This document shows, piece after piece, positions 11,295-21,452 of a stretch of DNA of 64,000 nt. A program made the translations under genes and the position numbers. This stretch comes from Mayamaea pseudoterrestris (taxonomy: Eukaryota > Bacillariophyta > Bacillariophyceae > Sellaphorales > Sellaphoraceae). Position 1 is the stretch's first letter. Each line of letters opens with the position of its first letter. Location: assembly GCA_027923505.1 (NCBI GenBank), contig BROI01000011.1, forward strand, positions 496,001 to 560,000, written 5' to 3'. The notes beneath the pieces are model-generated. The model did not search any database. It saw only the letters and a list, made by a program, of their open reading frames with translations, and had not been told where the DNA came from.

Positions 11295-12437
11295 CTATCC
11301 CTTGCGAGCCCACCAACCGCCAGAGTCCCAGCCCTTCTTCTGATGATAGTCCGACAGATGCGTGTAGGCTTGCTCCGCTTCCGTCGCCGAGTACGAGCCC
11401 GCCGCCTGCGCCGAAGTGGCAAAGGCAGCCAAGTCGTCATCGTCTTCAGTGCCATCATTGGCCTTCTTGTCGTCATCGCCCAGCGAGTTGACTCGCTGAC
11501 GCTTCATCACGCCGGCGTTACCGTCTTCGTCTCCAGTATCCTTTGCGTTCGCCTTGACGTTAACGCAATCTTGCTGCAATGCCTGCGCCTTGGCCAGACG
11601 CTTGGCGTAGGTACTCGCGGACATTTTGCTCACAGCATCAATCCGTCCATCGCCAACGACCAGCAAGCTGCGAATACTAACAATGACACTCTCAATGTCA
11701 TTGACAGGGTTCCATCCATCCTTGGTCAATAGTTCCATGCACAAGGCTCCATTCATGACAAAACCAGTTTGCTTTTTGAATCGAGGACACGAGACGCGCA
11801 CAAAGGGCGGCTCGAACGGATAATGCTCCGGAAAGCTCATGTTCAACTCAATCGCGTCAATTCCCAATACAAGCATGTCCTTGGCCAAATTCGAGTCTTG
11901 ATCAAACTGAAACAGCTTAATCGTCCACTGCTCCATCGAGTCTTCATTGGTTGGTTCGAGTGAAAACCCCGCCGCCTGCGTATCTTGGTTCATAATGCGG
12001 TACAAGTCCTGCGCCAAGCGACGCTTGCTTCCATTCTTCTCCTTTTCGGCGCGCAGACTCATGTCCACGGCCTGGCGGGTTGGTTCGCGCCATTTTGTTG
12101 CGGCCGCCGGCTCATCCTCAATGGTGGCTGGAGTGGTAGTAGTACTAGTCGCCGATGTCTTGGCCGCCGCCGCTTCGTTACTGCTCGCCGTATTTTGCAA
12201 AAAGGAGGAAACGTATCCTTCATCGTCGTCTTCGTAGGAATAGTCCGAGTCTTCGCCGATGACTTCATCCTCCTCCACATTGGCCGGAACGGAAGCCGCC
12301 TGCTGTAAGTAGTCATCGTCGTCGTCAATGTTTTCAATCGTCGCCGCCGCGACTAAAACGTTATCGTTTAAATGGGAGGGCAACTCAAAGTTTTCATCTT
12401 GATTCGCCGCGGAAACAGTGCGGACGGAAGGCTCCAT
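11295..12437 (-). CDS. Ubiquitin-conjugating enzyme E2, UBE2Q type
   Basis: 380 residues from the ATG at 12437; the frame is open further upstream to 12554 but has no ATG there, so an upstream exon cannot be excluded. The N-terminal 140 residues are acidic and low-complexity. The UBC fold follows: DLYRIMNQ, then ELNMSFPEHYPFEPPFVRV, then the active-site region NGALCMELLTKDGWNP with the catalytic Cys, and IESVIVSIRSLLVVGDGRID. The spacing and the phrase CMELLTKDGW are typical of the UBE2Q subfamily. It should accept ubiquitin from E1 and pass it to substrates or an E3. A Lys/Asp-rich tail follows. The gene ends 296 bp from the convergent BRO1 gene. Confidence 0.9.
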   Translation of the reverse strand: MEPSVRTVSAANQDENFELPSHLNDNVLVAAATIENIDDDDDYLQQAASVPANVEEDEVIGEDSDYSYEDDDEGYVSSFLQNTASSNEAAAAKTSATSTTTTPATIEDEPAAATKWREPTRQAVDMSLRAEKEKNGSKRRLAQDLYRIMNQDTQAAGFSLEPTNEDSMEQWTIKLFQFDQDSNLAKDMLVLGIDAIELNMSFPEHYPFEPPFVRVSCPRFKKQTGFVMNGALCMELLTKDGWNPVNDIESVIVSIRSLLVVGDGRIDAVSKMSASTYAKRLAKAQALQQDCVNVKANAKDTGDEDGNAGVMKRQRVNSLGDDDKKANDGTEDDDDLAAFATSAQAAGSYSATEAEQAYTHLSDYHQKKGWDSGGWWARKG

Positions 12438-13016
12438 GTTAGAAGTGACTCGCGGAGAAACTTGCTGGTTGGTGGGTTCGCTAGCGTGGGGTTGCGAAGC
12501 AAGGAATGGACAGCAGAAGCGAAATATCTTTGCTGCTGCTTTGTGAATAAGCAATACTAGGTACTAGACGAAGCGCTTGATGCTTCTGCTATTGAATGTA
12601 TTGGTATACCGGTATGCTTCAGCTTTAACAGCTTCTCCAGCAAGGCCCAAAGCGTATCGAGCGGAAGCAACCGAGTCTTCGGTTTTGGAGTGTTGCGGAA
12701 GCCCGTTGATGCACGCAGCGCCAACGAAACGACTTGCCGCGGAAAGTGACGTCATGACGGGCAATGACTGCGTTCAACGGTGCGACATTATTTTCATGAT
12801 TGCTTATCATTTCATTTCGAAATGCTGCGATCCTTATTCGCACGGAACATCCACAATACTATCCCTCTTGGTCCCGTCTCCTGGTGAGCAAAGGGAAAAC
12901 ATCACACGTTTGAAGACTATAGCATCCGACTGCAGATAAATTTTTAGACTATTGATCGTTTTCTCGTCGTTCCTCGAGATCAAGCCTGCCTTCATCGCCA
13001 GCAGCCAGCAGCTAGC
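12438..13016. other. Divergent promoter region with two palindromic 8-mers
   Basis: This lies between the E2 gene (-) and the unknown gene at 13017 (+). It carries TACCGGTA (12607-12614) and TGACGTCA (12747-12754), both of which recur in other intergenic stretches of the window. No gene is supported. Confidence 0.5.
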
Positions 13017-13580
13017 ATGAAACTGCTTGGACCGGAGCAAAAGGTGCCGTTGGACAAGCACTATCACGTTTCGACGCGCCACAATAGTCAATACAAGTGG
13101 CAGCAGCATGCGCATCGTAACGTTGTCATTGTGGGCGCGCTGGAAGTGCCGTCGGAACCATATTTGAATATTCACGCGAGTCAATACTTCGAACGGCGCG
13201 TTGAAACGGAGAAGTCGAATGATGATCAGCAGCATACTGATAATGACCAAGTATTCGATCACGCATTAGAGAATTGGAAGAGACTCAAGCTCCACCAAGA
13301 CTTTGTGAGTGCCGCCCAATCCGTTCCTGTCGAAACCTCCTGCTGCGGATTGGTGGCCGACGATGACGCTACACTACGCACGCTGGTGCCGCATTTGAAC
13401 GAAACTTGGATCGTCACGGTGAATGAGCGACTCTCACGAGAGAATGCTGGCTTTCAGTTGGACGTTTTTCTATGGAACTGGTCCAACGTCATGGGCAAGA
13501 GTCAAACGAATATTTTGCTCATTCGATTCATGCGGTTTGCCAAGGAGAACGGTACTGGAGCTGTAGAAGCAAACGAGTAG
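13017..13580 (+). CDS. Unknown protein, 187 residues
   Basis: A complete ORF from ATG to TAG with no intron. I do not recognise the family. It has no signal peptide or membrane segment. Visible features are a basic, His-rich N-terminus, a strand-like stretch RNVVIVGALEVPSEPYL, a polar insert rich in Asp/Gln (about 65-80), a CCGLVADDD turn, and a C-terminal half with regular aromatic spacing (WIVTVNERL, DVFLWNWSNVMGKSQTNILL). The globular look of both ends suggests a real small soluble protein. It is followed 206 bp later by the transporter gene on the same strand. Confidence 0.6.
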   Translation: MKLLGPEQKVPLDKHYHVSTRHNSQYKWQQHAHRNVVIVGALEVPSEPYLNIHASQYFERRVETEKSNDDQQHTDNDQVFDHALENWKRLKLHQDFVSAAQSVPVETSCCGLVADDDATLRTLVPHLNETWIVTVNERLSRENAGFQLDVFLWNWSNVMGKSQTNILLIRFMRFAKENGTGAVEANE

Positions 13581-13786
13581 ATGATAATTGTTATCGCGTA
13601 CTGGAACAGCGACTGCAATGATGGTTAGCTTGGCGAAGGAAAAGGCGACGAATAAAATGTCGCAGTCGGTCCCGCTCAGACACATAAGTCGACTGACGTT
13701 TTTTCGTCGCGCGAGATCCATCGATTTGTTCGATTGAAGTGTTCTTCCGCAGTGCACGACAAGTCCATCACTGTCTTCAAAGCACC

Positions 13787-14990
13787 ATGGCGCAACGACA
13801 AGGACTGATTGCTGCGTCTCTAGTAGCATGCTGTCTACTGGTATCGAGTGTTTCTGGATTCGCGCCGCCGCAGCATCTTTCACAAGTGTCTCGACGACGG
13901 ACAAGCATTGAGAATGCAGGAGCGCGGCGGATTCACAGTCCGCATGTTCCGACGAAACATCATCTGCCACAAAATGAATTTAAATCATTATTATCAAACC
14001 AACCAGCAAGCAAAACAAGTCTGTCAATGGTGGCGCAGCCTGGCGTTGCTCTAGCAGCCATTACCGGAGCACTGACGGCCGGTTTTGTTTCGGGGGGCCT
14101 TCACGCGATTGCAGGTACGTGAAGACGAGAAGATTGCGTTGTACGAACGGCACTTGCGAATGTATATTTGAATTATATATGCCTGGGACGTACAGTAACA
14201 TGCGTCAAGCATCGACTTACATAACCCTTCTGTTTGACTGTTGAGGATTGATGATTGATGTCTTTAATCGTCGTAATAAATGTCACATTTATCTTTGTGA
14301 CTCATATTGCATCTCCTCTTCACTTTTAATAACACAGGCCCCGACCACTTGGCGGCGTTACTTCCTCGATGTTGCGGACAGCGATGGTACAAGGCTGGTC
14401 GCGTGGGTGCCCTGTGGGGCATGGGCCACGGCGTTTCGGCGACACTGATTGGCATTTTGGCCTTTGCCTTCAAATCAACCATGCATACTCGCATGAATGG
14501 CAATTCCGCTTCCAAACTATTGACGAGTTTAGGACAATTCACCGAAGTTGCTGTTGGAATTAGTCTACTGTTGATTGGCGCCATGGGTTTGCGCGAGGCC
14601 CGCGAGTGGAAGGAGGAGATCGCCACGCCGCAGCCGCAGTCGCTCAGTGCCGCCGCGTCGGATCATGGAGGTTTGAAGACGGCGCAGAAGCGTGCCGTGA
14701 TATTCAATGGAATATTGCATGGGTTTAGTTGGGATGGTGCGCCGAGTTTGGCGCCGGCGATTGCTGTCGCAACGTGGAGTGGAAATTTGGCGTTTCTGTC
14801 GGCGTATGCACTTGGCACAATGAGTACCATGGCGCTGGCGACTACGTTGATTGGTGAAGGCACGCGACGGGCGGGTGAAGTCTTTCAACGACCGGATATT
14901 CCGCAAAAACTCAGTTTCTTTTCGAGTATTTTGGCCATGGCAATTGGTGGACTGTGGTGTGTATTGGCCATTACAAAGCATGGAGCATAG
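13787..14990 (+). CDS. Plastid-targeted NiCoT/UreH-type transporter
   Basis: Two exons (13787-14114 and 14338-14990) join across a 223-nt GT-AG intron to give 326 residues. The ATG at 13787 (ACCATGG) starts a signal peptide ending SVSGFAPP, an ASAFAP-like cleavage motif, followed by a Ser/Arg-rich transit peptide; together they indicate import into a complex plastid. The mature part starts near SMVAQPGVALAAI. The splice produces GGLHAIAGPDHLAALLP, a His/Asp signature like that of the nickel/cobalt transporter and UreH-domain families, and a second motif GHGVSATLIGILAF follows. About six membrane segments are visible. Plant chloroplasts carry relatives annotated as high-affinity nickel transporters. 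The substrate here cannot be read from sequence. Confidence 0.85.
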
Positions 14991-15321
14991 TATTGGTGTA
15001 TGCAGGCAGTGCAAAACGAAGCCTTTTGCATAAGATTTGGGCAAGGGCAGGAAACTCAGTAGAGCGCACCGGTCCGAGCACTAAAGTCGCAACTGGACCT
15101 GCTGATTGTAATTCATAGTTTAATCTTGATTTATTATCGACAACCGCGAGCTGCAGAATATAACAGAATGGTAGTGTAGTTAAATGTTACATAATTGTTT
15201 ATGTACATTGACAGTTCTATGTTCTCTAAAGTTCGCGCCGCTCAGCTGTACAAGTTCATGGCGCCGAGCCAACACTATTTCCCCTTGTGGCAAAGTGATG
15301 AAGAATGAACTACATCTGCGT
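14991..15321. other. Convergent 3' ends, no gene
   Basis: This lies between the transporter gene (+) and the desaturase gene (-). It presumably holds both 3' untranslated regions. Nothing else is recognised. Confidence 0.5.
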
Positions 15322-17517
15322 TCAATCGATTTTGATCGCAGACGCCGCTTCCTGGGCGTCTTCTTCTATAGCTAGCTGATGTAACCAGTCCAGCGTCGCT
15401 TGCATGATTTCACTCCAGGTATCGTAGCATTTATATGTAACGCCAAACTCTTTGCAGGTTTCCTTGACAACCGGCGCAATGAGATGCAAATGACAGTGGT
15501 TCAGACCGGGGAACAAATGATGTTCAATCTGGTAGTTGAGCCCGTTGGATAAAAAGTGCCATAGAGTCGACTGACTCGCAAAGTTGTTGGAGGTTTCAAT
15601 TTGCTGAGCTGCCCATGACTCGGCCAACAGCTTTTGACGCTTTGGGTCGCTCGAAAAATCTTGCTTCTCACTCAGATCAAGCGAAGCTTCATTCAAGTGG
15701 TTTATTTGCGAGAATATGGCAAAGATGAGACCCGATGTGGAAACGTGCACTGTCACAGCCGCCCACGCCGAGAGCCATGTTGCGTGGACAAAGTACGGCA
15801 ACACCATGATGATTCCCACGTAGGCAATCACATGAGCAACAAAGCCAAAGTATCGCAGAGGCCTCGACTTGTCCGTCCACTGCACCATGCCATATAAGGA
15901 CGCGCCGTCTTGAAGCATACCCCATGGAATGTAAAAGCAAGTGCCAAAGACCACAAACATGTACGCAAACATGACATACAACCAATGTTGTTGCCACGAA
16001 TGAATGTTCTTCCTCTGAAACCTGCGATGTACCCGCAGCAACGTTTCAAAATGATGCATGTCCGGATCTTTGTAAAAGTCGTTTGTGTGACTATGGTGCG
16101 CATAGGTATGCTGATGCTGCCACAGCATGGGGTTGCACAGCAAGGACATGGCCCAGACGCCAGCATCGTTGATCCACGGAACGTGCGAAACGCAGTAGTG
16201 ACCAGCGTCGTGGCCGAGTGCACCCAAGAGCCAACCAAAGACGGCGAACAGAAAGCTGCCCCATATGCTTCCCTGCGTATTGTACGATGCATGGACGAAA
16301 CAAGCGTGAGTGAGTGCCCATTTAGAGAGCATTTTCATAGTGATCCACCATTCAACAACAACAAGACGTACCTTGCAATGAGCATATCCACAAACAATGA
16401 CACACAATGCAACGACTCCATAGTAGAGCGTTCGTTGCGTGGTCGCCACGCGGTCGCGCATGGGGTCAATGTGATGGCAACGTAGCTTTGCCTGCACTTT
16501 TTGCGCAAGGGTTGCGTAAAACTCGTCGCGCGGCGGGACAGTATCATTCTCACTCGCCAATGTTGAATTCTTGTCAACGCGATACTTGTTCAACACTTGC
16601 ACATGCGACTTGGAAAAGGGATGGTAGGATTCAAAGAGGGCCGTGCAGTCGCGCGACTGGCCCAAAAGAATGGCTTCTTTTCCGCCCGGATGTTTGTCGA
16701 CGTAGTCGTCGAGTCGATAGGCCACGCCGTGAATGATCCAAGTGTTATTGTTGTTACTGTCGCTGACAGGTTTGCCGTTGGTGTCTTTGGTTGCAAGAAG
16801 TTTGTCCGCAAGAATTGACGGTGACGGCGCGCTCACGTTGCAGGAGGTTGCCGAGTCTATTGATTCGTCGTCGAAACACTTGATTGTTGGTGAAGCGTTC
16901 GCCTCGAGATGCAGCCACAGCGACTGCCAATGCTGCACCAGATCGTAGACCAGATACGCTGCGACCACTAGCCAAGCGTTGTCTTGGTAGTCGGCGGTGA
17001 CAGTTGTTGTTGACGATGATGTACTTGTGGCTCGCTCCGTCGTTAAATTTGCCAAGAGTATGACGGAGCAGGTCAACGTCACGGCATCCTGGACAGTGCG
17101 CCGCAGCGGCTTGTGCAGCTTTTTCAGCGCCACGAACCAATGGTCAAAGGCAAGGTATCCGGCCAAGATCGAGTAGCAATGTGATGGAGATGAAGACGTT
17201 TGAACGAACAAGGAGATCGATAGGGCAATGACGGCAATGCCGTGCTGCACAGTCACTGCGTTTCGATGAGACGCATGAAAGGTGGAACTTGTATTCCTTT
17301 GCTTATTCAGTCTCCGCAGCAGCAGCAAAAGTATTCCAGCCACCAACCAAGACACGGCAAAGGAGTAAAAGACGTGAATGTAGTGCGGCTTGCGCGACAC
17401 CAAGGAGGTGCACAGGAACAGCCACATGACCGATAGAACGTGGTCCAACAGTCGTGGTGAAAGTGATGATGATGAATTTGGCATGAGCGAGTCAATGGTT
17501 TTTGTTGTCGTCGCCAT
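15322..17517 (-). CDS. Cytochrome b5 fusion front-end fatty acid desaturase with extra N-terminal membrane module
   Basis: 731 residues from the ATG at 17517; an open frame continues upstream without an ATG. Cytochrome b5 domain at about 258-315 with the haem motif HPGG (276-279). Three histidine boxes follow: HDAGH (436-440), HTYAHH (470-475) and QIEHH (663-667); the Gln in place of the first His of box 3 is diagnostic of front-end (delta-4/5/6/8) desaturases. Such enzymes insert double bases of unsaturation between the carboxyl end and an existing double bond of polyunsaturated acyl chains, in the ER or plastid membrane. Regiospecificity cannot be told. Family members are usually about 430-500 residues; here 250 extra residues precede the b5 domain, with roughly four to five hydrophobic segments and two similar motifs (LAGYLAFDHW, VAAYLVYDLV) faintly like TLC-domain proteins. 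Confidence 0.92.
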   Translation of the reverse strand: MATTTKTIDSLMPNSSSSLSPRLLDHVLSVMWLFLCTSLVSRKPHYIHVFYSFAVSWLVAGILLLLLRRLNKQRNTSSTFHASHRNAVTVQHGIAVIALSISLFVQTSSSPSHCYSILAGYLAFDHWFVALKKLHKPLRRTVQDAVTLTCSVILLANLTTERATSTSSSTTTVTADYQDNAWLVVAAYLVYDLVQHWQSLWLHLEANASPTIKCFDDESIDSATSCNVSAPSPSILADKLLATKDTNGKPVSDSNNNNTWIIHGVAYRLDDYVDKHPGGKEAILLGQSRDCTALFESYHPFSKSHVQVLNKYRVDKNSTLASENDTVPPRDEFYATLAQKVQAKLRCHHIDPMRDRVATTQRTLYYGVVALCVIVCGYAHCKVRLVVVEWWITMKMLSKWALTHACFVHASYNTQGSIWGSFLFAVFGWLLGALGHDAGHYCVSHVPWINDAGVWAMSLLCNPMLWQHQHTYAHHSHTNDFYKDPDMHHFETLLRVHRRFQRKNIHSWQQHWLYVMFAYMFVVFGTCFYIPWGMLQDGASLYGMVQWTDKSRPLRYFGFVAHVIAYVGIIMVLPYFVHATWLSAWAAVTVHVSTSGLIFAIFSQINHLNEASLDLSEKQDFSSDPKRQKLLAESWAAQQIETSNNFASQSTLWHFLSNGLNYQIEHHLFPGLNHCHLHLIAPVVKETCKEFGVTYKCYDTWSEIMQATLDWLHQLAIEEDAQEAASAIKID

Positions 17518-18141
17518 GCTGATGATTTTGATTTTGCAGATGATGTTGATGAATGATCGGCAGATGGAAAGTGCCGATGAAATGATGGATCGGAATGCGT
17601 ACAGAAAATGCTGGTAGATTGAGCCTTCAAGGGTAACAGACTGTTTGATCAAGCTTTCTATTCAATCTTCTTAGTCAAAATAAATCGATACTGTTCATGC
17701 TCGTTGGATGTTCCTACAGATTCTTGACATGAAGCCTCCGGTTTCGTCCTGACTGACTCGACTGCTCGAGCAACAATTGCATTGTTGCGCCAGAAATGAT
17801 CGTGTTCTGGCATTAACAACGTGCGTGTTTCATGAATACGAAAATGTCACATAAGCCTCTCGTTTGAATCAACCAATCAGAAGTGACTGGGAGTGACGTA
17901 CTTGGCGCGCCACTCGTGCCTGCCGACGAGCATCCTGTTCCAGCGCGACGCAACCCTTCCCCGACGACGCAGTTTTGAAACGACGTGTTCCTCCTTGATC
18001 CTGCATCACAATAGAGCCAGTAACAAAAGGTATAGCAATCAAAACACTACTCCTAGAACCAAACAAAGGATCTTGAAGCTTTGAGCGAGAGAAAGCAGGA
18101 CGCTCATTTACATTAACAACCAGGCATTGAGATTTGCCATC
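17518..18141. other. Divergent promoter region of two lipid-modifying genes
   Basis: This lies between the desaturase gene (-) and the cyclopropane synthase fusion gene (+), so the two could share control. A CRE half-type site TGACGTA sits at 17894-17900. No gene is supported. Confidence 0.5.
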
Positions 18142-21100
18142 ATGACGACGACGCCTCCAACGAGCAACGCGCCTCAAGCCAGCAACGAGCCTTCAAAGCA
18201 TCCATCTTCCTCTGAGAAGAAACAAATTGTCGCCGTCATTGGCGGCGGCGTGGCCGGTCTCTCCGCCGCCTGGCACTTGCACGTGAACTGCAACGACTAC
18301 CAAGTCTATCTATATGAAGCGTGCGACCGGCTTGGAGGACACGCCTGGACGGTGCCCGTCGTGGACGAAAACAACAAAGCAGTCGACGTGGACATTGGCT
18401 TCATGGTCTTTAATCAAGCCAAATATCCCAACATGGTCGAGTGGTTCCAGGCGCTGAATGTAACAGCCGAAGATTCCGACATGTCGCTCTCCGTCAGCTT
18501 GGATCAAGGCGAATCGGTGGAGTGGTCGTCAAACGGATTGTTTGGGCTACTGGCGAAACCGACGCAACTGCTGCAGCCGTCCTTTTACATGTTCTTGCTG
18601 GACATGGTGCGGTTCAATGCGCAGGCGCCGCAGCTGCTGCTCTTGCCAAACGACGATCCCCGCAAGCATGCCACCACGGCGCAGTACTTGCGCACGCACC
18701 ACTACAGCCAGGCGTTTACGCAGTACTATTTACTGCCAATGATGGCGGCCCTGTGGAGCGCGTCTCTGTCAGACGTCTTGCAGTTTCCGGCCGCGCAGCT
18801 GATTGGTTTCCTGTGCAACCACCGCATGCTGCAACTGTTTGACAGGCCGCTGTGGAAGACTGTGCAGGGGCGGTCGCAAATGTATACAAACAAGTTGCAA
18901 CATGAAATATTTGATCCAGCGCAAGTGTTTGTGTCGGCAAGTGTGCAAGCCGTGGAAAAATTGGAGAGTGGGCAGTATCGCATTGTAACGAATAAATCTG
19001 GTGCCAATGGTGACGGTTTAGTGGTTGATCATGTGATTTTCGCCTGCCATCCGCCCACGGCGCATGCCATTTTGAAGCGAGGCAATGCCAAAAGCAACAA
19101 CTTTGATTCTGTAGCTAACTTAGAGCTGCTCGACTGTTTGAGCAAGATTGACTACGCCGACAATGTGATTTACGTTCACTCGGACCCAAAGCTAATGCCA
19201 AAGCGCAGGCAGGCGTGGGCCTCGTGGAACTGTCTTGGCAAGAGTGAGCATTTGAACATGACCATGGAGAGTCAAAGCAATGCCAGCAAGGGCTCCTTTG
19301 AAGGCGCGGAAAGCGGTTTCGGAAATACACTCGAGCAAGCGAATGGAAACGACAATAACTCGACAGTATCGCTGGAAGGTGCCGATGGCCGCATGAAGGC
19401 CGTATTCGTGACGTATTGGCTCAATCGTTTGCAAAATTTGGAGACTGACAAGAACATTTTCGTATCGCTCAATCCCCACGAGCCACCGGCGCCAGAGTTG
19501 ACGCACAAGCGCGTCATTATGGCCCATCCACAATTCGATCCAGCAACATTGGCTGCGAGAAATAAGATTGAACAAATGCAAGGCCAACACAACATTTGGT
19601 TCTGCGGCGCTTGGTCTGGATATGGCTTTCATGAGGATGGATGTCGATCGGGTTTCCAAGTGGCGACTGCTCTCAGCGAAACGGCTCTTCCGTGGGCGAA
19701 ACAAGCAGATCAGCCGGTCTTGGCGCCGCCCGACCTGTCGCTGGCGTCGGCGCAGCAAGGGGGATTGCTGAAAGTACTCATGGCAGCACATCAGCGTCTG
19801 ACATATGATTGGCCAGTGTCAATTTGCAGGCGGTTCGTCTATCATTTCTTAAAGAGCGCAGTGCAGCAAGGGACTTTCCGGTTGCGACTCAATGACGGGA
19901 CAATCAAAAGCTTTGGCGATGGAACTCCCTGCGGATGTGACGATCATCCTGTGACGCTTCGAGTGTTTGTAAGTATCACCTACTTGTCAAAAAATTATCG
20001 CTGCCTCAATATGTGAGCGAAATGCTAACACTGAATGCTCATCCAATGCAACATCCAGGACGAGTGGTTCTTTGTCAAGGTGGCACTTGAGTACGACCTG
20101 GGTCTGGCTCGATCGTACATGGCTGGGCATTTCGTCGTGGAGCCTCTAAAGGATAGCAGCATGTATCACCAAACCATGAAGCCAAGCGGAGCGCGAGATG
20201 AGACAAATCTTACACTTGGAGATCCCATCGGACTAACTCGACTTTTTCTCCTGCTTGTTGGCAACCGTGATCGCGCTGGAGGCATTCATGTTCCACGCAA
20301 ATCAGGTCGCGGTAACACATATTCGAATGCGTTGACAAATGCATCGGGCCTGATTCTCGCAAAGATTGGTTCACTCTTCAATTACGTTCGCTACAAGCTA
20401 ACAATGGACAATTCAGAGCGTGGAGGAAGTTTGCGAAATATCCACGCACATTATGATCTGAGCAACGATCTTTTTACGTCATTCCTTGACAAGGAACATC
20501 TCATGTATTCTTGTGGAATATGGGACGCCATACCAGCACCGACATCGAGATCAGGCTTGATTTTCCGTGGAACATTAGAAGAAGCACAGACTCGCAAGCT
20601 GGATAATTTGTTGGAGCGAGCGCAGGTGAAGCCTGGTCAAACTGTCCTGGACATTGGCTTTGGCTGGGGCGGATTGAGTATTCGAGCAGCAAAGCGATTC
20701 GGCTGCAAGGTAACAGGCATTACATTGTCAGTCGAACAACAGGCTTTAGCCGAGAAGCGAGTGAAAGAAATGGGTCTCGACCATTTGATTACATTTGAGG
20801 TAGTCGATTATCGCACCTTTGCTCGACGATTAGAGAACAAAGGGAAGTTTGACCGTGTGCTCAGCTGCGAGATGATTGAAGCTGTCGGCCATGAGCATCT
20901 CGGCGAATTCTTCTGGGCGGTGGAGCAACTTTTGAGTCGGGACGGTGTGCTTGTCATGCAGGCGATTACTACACCAGAGGAACGATATGAAACTTACCGA
21001 CGATCAACTGACTTCATCAATACCATCATTTTTCCTGGCTCGTGTTGTCCGTCGCTTCACGCTCTGACTGTTGCCATGTATAGAGAATCGACCCTTTGTT

Positions 21101-21399
21101 TGGAGCACATCGATAACATTGGTCTACACTACGCTGAGACGCTGGCTGAGTGGCGACGCAGGTTCAATGCGAATGAAAGCATTGTTCGAAGCCTTGGTTT
21201 TGATGATGTGTTTCTCCGCGCCTGGAACTACTACTTGACGTACTGTGAAGCAGGATTCTTCTCGCAAACCGAGAATTGCCTGCAGCTCGTATTTGCTCGC
21301 CCAGGATGTCGATCGCTCGTTCCGCTCTGCGAGACGAGGTCGGTGAAGCAGGCCCCTTTGCTGACTAAAGGAGAGATTCAGAATTGGATTAACGCTTAG
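18142..21399 (+). CDS. Amine oxidase / cyclopropane fatty acid synthase fusion protein
   Basis: Two exons (18142-19968 and 20059-21399) join in phase 0 across a 90-nt GT-AG intron to give 1055 residues. The N-terminal half is a flavin amine oxidase: FAD-binding GGGVAGLSAAWHLH near residue 35 and a distal FAD motif in WFCGAWSGYGFHEDG. The C-terminal half is a cyclopropane-fatty-acyl-phospholipid synthase: NIHAHYDLSNDLF, the SAM-binding VLDIGFGWGGLSI, GITLSVEQ, and CEMIEAVGHEHLGEFF. Plants carry the same fusion order, and the synthase half transfers a methylene from SAM to an unsaturated acyl chain. What the oxidase half contributes is not established. The intron falls close to the domain boundary. 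The neighbouring desaturase could supply unsaturated chains, but that link is inference. Confidence 0.92.
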
Positions 21400-21452
21400 T
21401 CTTGGAGACAGAGGAAGTTTGTTTATAAATTTTTCTATTGCAACATACACTT

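Noticed and set aside
13470-13970. Reverse-strand frame of 166 codons
   Set aside because: It covers the end of the 13017 gene and the presequence of the plastid transporter, both better supported.
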